This document shows positions 58,648 to 64,000 of a DNA stretch of 64,000 nt, piece after piece. The stretch is from Prostheceraeus crozeri (lineage: Eukaryota; Platyhelminthes; Polycladida; Euryleptidae), in contig CAJQUW010005583.1 of assembly GCA_907163375.1 (NCBI GenBank), positions 62,001 through 126,000 of the forward strand, given 5' to 3'. A program made the translations under genes and the position numbers. Every line of letters begins with the position of its first letter. Positions within the stretch are counted from its first letter, which is position 1. The notes below the pieces were generated by a model. The model did no database searches and was not told the origin of the DNA. It worked only from the letters and a program-made list of their open reading frames with translations.

Positions 58648-61600
58648 TAATGAGAGACGATGCCTCCATGCCACTGGATAGCGCTGAAATGACTGCACCA
58701 TTTTCCAAAATAACAGTATATCTTACACAATATAAAACTTCTGAGCGGTAGGACGGGCTTATTTTCCCAAATTATTTTGTCATTGTTGTGTAAAACTCGA
58801 AAATCGCTTATAGAATGAATGTGATGAATAAACAAGGTTTGTAAATGCAATTTAAAAAATACATTTGCACTTTGGACAAAATTTATTGCAGCGATTTTCA
58901 GCGAAACGACTTTTAAAAACAAATAATTTGTCCACAACGAAGATATCTTCTACCGTTACCTGCTCGTTACCTTAGTCTTCTACTAGAATATAGAAATTGT
59001 TATAGATTAAAGATTGGAACTATCATAAGATACTGTAATATTCTTGTACTCATCATAGATATTTTCAAAACTTCACACGTGTTTGCAGTCTTTACATCTT
59101 ACACTGTCTTTGATCGAAATGCGAAAATTCAGTATTTATGTTAGGGGAACACGACAAGTATTTACCTGTCCAATTTCATCCAAGAAGAAGACATTTCATG
59201 TTATCCTTCTTCCATTACATACTATGCGATTATACGTGTACATGTACATTTGAAACCACTTCACAACTTATCCTACATCATCCAAGCAAAATACAGGGCG
59301 ACCTGTGACTAAGCAAATTACAAATAGGTCCACCAATAGCATACAAGGAACCAATGAATTCAGACATCCATCATAATGATAAAGGACGGGATAGGCTAAT
59401 TGAAAATAATGCTAACGTCATGGACATGCGTTGTCATAACAGCGGTACCTAGGCGATGGTGGCTTCGCCTGGCTAGCAGCGGTTAGGCACTCCATCTCTG
59501 TAAAGATTGAAGATTTGTTTATATTTCCTTTTAAATATGATGTCATTTTGACAAAATAACATTCAATATATCGCACTTGCACACATGACTACACTTCCAT
59601 GACTTTGCATAATATTCAACGAGCAGTCATATTTTCTCCATATGAGCATCTTTTCATTCCACAATTATCTATTACCAAACCGGTCTCAATCGAAATGTTT
59701 TTACTTTTATTGTAATTCACTTGTATTCAGAAGCTTCCCCTTTATTGAGCTTTGTGAAGGAGTTATCATACGCTAAACAGACAAGTGGCATTTTTCACGA
59801 ATGTAAGACAATTAGGATTGTTTGCTGATTTGAATAGGTGAAATGCACGTTAATGTTTAGATATGATGTCTTCTTTATTTTATAAGTGACAACAATAAGC
59901 CTAGACATATAACTGCGATGCATGACATGTTGGCAATTTTTGTGAATATGATATATTATTTGCGTATGCGAATTGAGTGATGAGCAGCAGTTATGTTACA
60001 ATGTTTACTGTATCAAAAAGACACTCCACGCGACTGAAACAGTCAAGAGATCTTCAAACAGAGATGCTGCAAACGACCGCAGTCAGTGATCCTAAACGAC
60101 TGCCGATCATGTAGAAAACAATACTACATGTAAAGTCCTAATTCTGTCTTGAATATCCGAAAAGGAAAACATGCTATCCATTCGGAGGTTGCCTTGTAGG
60201 TGGAGCAGTAAAAAGTTGATTGCATGAATGTTGCTTGATGTTTCTGAGGAAAAGAAAGTGCTATCGATAACAAAACCAGTGAAGCTTGTGCTTTGGGAAA
60301 CTCTTTCTGATATTTTTGGCCAATCAACTATTTAACCTACAAAATATTAGTGAAATGTATTAAATTAAAGAGAAGATTTTGAAAAATGGAAGTGTTATTC
60401 ACATGACGATCTTACTAAGAACAAATAATTCAGTATTTAGTCATATCAACTGTCTTCAGGCATTGTGACCTTGATGGAAGCAATATAGCGAAGCAATAAG
60501 CCATATATTCAAATACCTAATACTGTGCAAGAATTTTCCACTCTGATGTACTTTATGCGTGCATGACATCATAGAAAGTAAAATGCGTGCGACTTTGCAA
60601 GTGAAGCACATTCATGGATACATTTTTTTCACCATAAATCAGATAGATAAGTGATCTTTGGAGCATATTGGAAAATGAGCGTGTTCAACATGAGTAATAT
60701 ACATGTAGAAGAACGAGAGGAGAGAGAGAGAGAGAATTTCAAAAGACAAACTCAAAATTAGTTCGATTAACACTTGGCGACGATGGTACCATCTGACGAT
60801 AAACCATCTGACTGAGTCATTAGATCTCAATCGATACTGCCATGCGGCAACTGTACCAACTACTACGGGATTGGAACACTTATTAGGCCCCAGCCACAAT
60901 CTCTTTACGCAGGCACTCTCACTGGCACGGTTCGGTTGTTTCATGATTGATTCTCTTGATTTATCAATCAAGGTTTTGATATTGCAGACTACTCAAATTT
61001 AGCTTTTATCATATTAAATTTGGCGGTCTATTATATACTGTGATCATTCATTTTGTAGTTCTATACTGAAAAGATTCCTTAATACATCCTGAGTGAATAT
61101 GCATGATTAAGGTGTAATAGTACCTAAGAGTAATTGACAGAGATTAATGATTATTTGATACATCATGATCAGAATCAAATTAAAAGTGAACATATTTTGG
61201 ATTTTTAGGATAGATTTGAGTCACCCATTTAGTGCGGGAGCCTCGCAGAAGCTGAAATATGACTTGCTTATTAGGCGTATCCTGCATTATGTTACTTGCT
61301 TATCATCACCAAAAGGAAGACTGTCTCTTTGACGTTTAATGAGAATGGTTTAAGGATAAACAAGTCATCTAGCGCTGAGCGCTGATTGGAATTCGTGTCT
61401 GCTTTTGATATCTTTGTGAATTTAGGATGAATTAACTTCTCATGTCGATTTATACTTTCTCTTCAAAGTAGTAAATGAATTATGCAGCATCAAGTTGGTA
61501 AATAACTTTCCCTGACCGAGATCAAGAAAGCTGTGTCATTACTCAGAATTGCTTTGTTTGATATTACGATCTCAATATTGTCCACAAACGATTAGTGCAG

Positions 61601-61767
61601 GAACGTGAGTTTGAATATTTTCATGCTCAATATCATTTAAAATGACTTTGTTTCCAAAAAGTACAGAGCAAATTGATATATATAAACTTCGTGTTATGTA
61701 CAGTATGCATTTGAATGCAGCGCAATTTTCCGTGATTAAAGCAAGTTTAGAAAAGCATTAAAAGAGA
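58648..61767. other. AT-rich non-coding DNA
   Basis: No gene is supported over 3.1 kb. A short (GA)n run lies near 60715-60735. The minus-strand frame at 60639-60971 has mixed composition but no recognised family. Confidence 0.3.
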
Positions 61768-62090
61768 TTTATTTATTTTGTTTATTCATTCAAGTTTGTT
61801 CTATGCACAAAAGGTAGAAATGGCATCGCTGGTTGCAAAGCAACACTCAACAATGTAAATTCAAGATGTTCACAACTTAAATAATACAAAATTAATAATA
61901 GAAGCAGCTCAGAAACAAGTTCAGCATTGTGAATGATTGGCATTTAAAGGCGTTTAGAAACTTGAAGATCAAGAGGTAGCACTATTGATTCAGGCAGAGC
62001 GTTCCAGATGGACGCGACTGTAGTTGAAAAAACGACAACGGGCGTTACATTCGGAAGATCCGAGACCGATAATTCATTTCAATCAATCCT
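61768..62090 (-). mobile_element. 5'-truncated LINE, C-terminus and 3' UTR
   Basis: The minus strand reads SDLPNVTPVVVFSTTVASIW, then NALPESIVLPLDLQVSKRL and a stop at 61944-61946. The F..TVxxIWNxLPESIV pattern is the C-terminal signature after the reverse transcriptase of many non-LTR elements (CR1/L2/RTE/Jockey groups). About 175 bp of 3' UTR follow, ending in a TAAACAAAATAAATAAA tail at about 61768. Everything upstream is missing, as is usual for incomplete target-primed reverse transcription. Confidence 0.6.
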
Positions 62091-62977
62091 TTTTCCAACA
62101 ATAAAGAAATAACCAATGGGTAACTCTATCAGTCTGTTGATCAATTGATAAATCAAAATCAAATCGAACATCATGCTAAGTAGGATTAGATTAGTTATGT
62201 CATTCGTTATTTATCGATTTGTTTGATTTTAGTAGGTCGACACTGAATTATATCAAGGATTGTGGTGGCCAACTACTAAAAAAATACTCAATTACAAAAA
62301 ATATTTAAAATGGATCTTGGATTGGCATAATTTTGAACAGTTGAGAAAAGGCAAGTATTGGTGATTTTTGATGTCTTGACATGTTCCTAAAACTGAGCAC
62401 TATCAATCTATCCACTCTGTCTCAATCTTTTAATAGAATTATTAATATTTGTCTTTCAATTTTTCGACATTTTCTAGTGAGATCAGGCTCCTGCAATTGG
62501 CACCCTACGCATGCTTATACCTTATTAAGTTTACAGTCGAACAATAATAATTTTATCATATGTGAAAAGTCACTTTAATCACTTCGTAGAATCATTATCA
62601 TCAAGTTCTGGTACCCGATACAAATACGTGTATGAGTGGTGTATCTTAGTTTCTTTTCCGTCCTCTTTGAAAGTAAACTTCTTTACATCAACGGTAGGCG
62701 TAAATTAATCTATTCATACATTGATTGCACTCTGCAATTTAAATCCACGACAAATAGAACACTGCCAACTATTCCCATTAGACAGAACGATTATAAGCCA
62801 TTATGTAGAAAGAATACTGCAGTAAGAAAATCGAATGCCACCCACTCAGGTGATATCTTGGAATATACTAAGTAGAATGAACTGAGTAGGTTTTCTGTAA
62901 ACTTTAGTTCACTGCTCAGCCTTAATAACCAAGTAGAGAATTACAGCAGAATCATTCATCTCATGAAATATCTAACA
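62091..62977. other. AT-rich non-coding DNA
   Basis: Nothing recognised. Confidence 0.35.
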
Positions 62978-62985
62978 CTTTCCAT

Positions 62986-63458
62986 GAGGGATGTGGAGTC
63001 GGAGTCCCGGAAAACCTATCAAATGATAGGACTCCAGACTCCGGCCCGAACTAGACCCGAAATATAATAGAAACAAATTATTTATTCTCGCGCATAGCTG
63101 TCACTGTCTTGATGTCAACTTTCTCCGTCAAACAAAAGTACAGAGACTGCAGTACAAGCAAAGCTTGTAATAGTTGAGGGAATGAACCGTGATAGTAAAA
63201 AAAGGATTGTCTTTTCACTCGGTGATTTAGTAGAGAAAACTTCCTAGTTCGATCACACCTACGCACCAAAGGTCACATCAGAGTCGAAAATGAAATACTA
63301 GTTTGTTAAGAAAACATTACCTCTAACCTTCACGTTAATCGTGTGTGATGACTCCTCTAAAGCACATATTAAAATCGAAAAGTGTACTCATTTTTGGAGA
63401 AGGATGGCGGTTTTTCGGAGTCGGAGTCCTATCAAAATAATAGGACTCCACATTCCTG
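62986..63458. mobile_element. hAT-type MITE, short copy
   Basis: It begins GAGGGATGTGGAGTCGGAG (the first base differs from the CAGGG norm) and ends at 63458 with the inverse of CAGGAATGTGGAGTCC. It is flanked by a perfect 8-bp duplication 'ctttccat' (62978-62985, 63459-63466). The body aligns throughout to 35255-35978. Inside, the stretch 'ttcactcggtgatttagtag' and its neighbours are identical between the copies. It is non-coding. Confidence 0.8.
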
Positions 63459-63625
63459 CTTTCCATGACAAATCTCATATACAGCAGGTTAGTAGAATCA
63501 TAATAGCTAGAGATTATTTGATATTGCATCCTGTGAATTTGAGGTATGCATTCAGGACCCGAATACGAACCCGTTATCGTGTTTCTTGAAATTATCATCA
63601 TATTTTGGGCATCTTATAGCTGAAT

Positions 63626-64000
63626 CAGGCGCGTCGCCAAAAATTTTTTTCGGGGGGGGGGGCCAGGATAAATGTTAAGTAATTCTTGTTTTCCCCTATC
63701 ATTTCTATTTAGCATTGAAATCTATGTTATGCATTTTGCAGCATTATCAAGAACCCATTTTACATGTATGTCAAAAGCTTAACTTTCTCAATTTCCTATT
63801 CCTCAAGAAGTTCTTGAAAGGAAGATGAGAAACACAGTGCTTACATAACGGATTATGCTTGTGAAAAACTTTGCACTTATCTCCATGAAACCGCAGACCT
63901 TTCCTGCTTCAGCAATCAATCATGAAGCTTGTCTCAACCTGTTAGTTGACTGAAGGAATATAGGAGATCAGTGTTTGCATCATTACCTGATTAACAGATA
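63626..64000. repeat. Probable start of a further dispersed repeat
   Basis: 'caggcgcgtcgccaaaaatt' leads into a run of eleven G (63652-63662). This resembles the CAGxCGCGTxGCCAGG...GGGGGGG starts seen in many invertebrate MITEs. The other end is not identified and may lie beyond the window. Confidence 0.3.

Noticed and set aside
60639-60971. 110-codon minus-strand open frame
   Set aside because: Somewhat balanced composition, but no recognisable motif, and its end runs through a (GA)n tract.

Overview
The window reads as AT-rich, gene-poor nuclear DNA from an invertebrate animal. The evidence is one spliced neuropeptide precursor gene with a TATA box, an intron and repeated amidation and dibasic cleavage sites, set among many eukaryotic transposable elements: mariner DD41D, Tc1 DD34E, piggyBac, hAT-like and Harbinger-like MITEs, a Penelope-like element with a GIY-YIG nuclease, truncated LINEs and tRNA-derived SINEs. 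The peptide family (-FLRLamide) resembles the FxRIamide-type peptides of spiralians (molluscs, annelids, brachiopods, nemerteans). A marine lophotrochozoan is therefore my best guess, but the species cannot be fixed from the sequence.

Layout. 0.7-3.4 kb and 8.1-8.8 kb hold three members of one long-armed inverted-repeat family with TA at the ends. 4.2-5.6 kb is a complete mariner (DD41D) and 6.0-7.7 kb a complete Tc1-like element (DD34E); both have full-length transposase frames, matched terminal inverted repeats and TA target duplications. 9.0-10.1 kb (minus strand) is the neuropeptide gene, the only host gene I can support. 10.7-13.4 kb is bracketed by inverted clusters of palindromic GGAGTTAACTCC-type repeats. 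16.7-18.5 kb is a decayed Penelope-like element. 21.0-21.8 and 37.7-38.6 kb hold two inverted copies of one ~0.83 kb MITE, with a 29-bp remnant of its ends at 18.14 kb. 35.3-36.0 and 63.0-63.5 kb hold two copies of an hAT-type MITE with 8-bp target duplications.

The right half is denser still. A long (CT)n tract at 45.7 kb abuts the 3' end of a truncated LINE. Two elements at 46.7-47.8 and 49.4-50.9 kb carry inverted arrays of degenerate 20-bp units, with a 788-bp Harbinger-like MITE between them. Two broken piggyBac elements occupy 51.1-53.8 and 56.4-58.6 kb. A LINE 3' fragment lies at 61.8-62.1 kb.

Nothing here forms an operon or pathway. The biology is one secreted peptide-hormone precursor in a transposon-rich landscape. 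The items most worth following are the FLRLamide precursor with its four-cysteine N-terminal module and the 20-bp iterated arrays.
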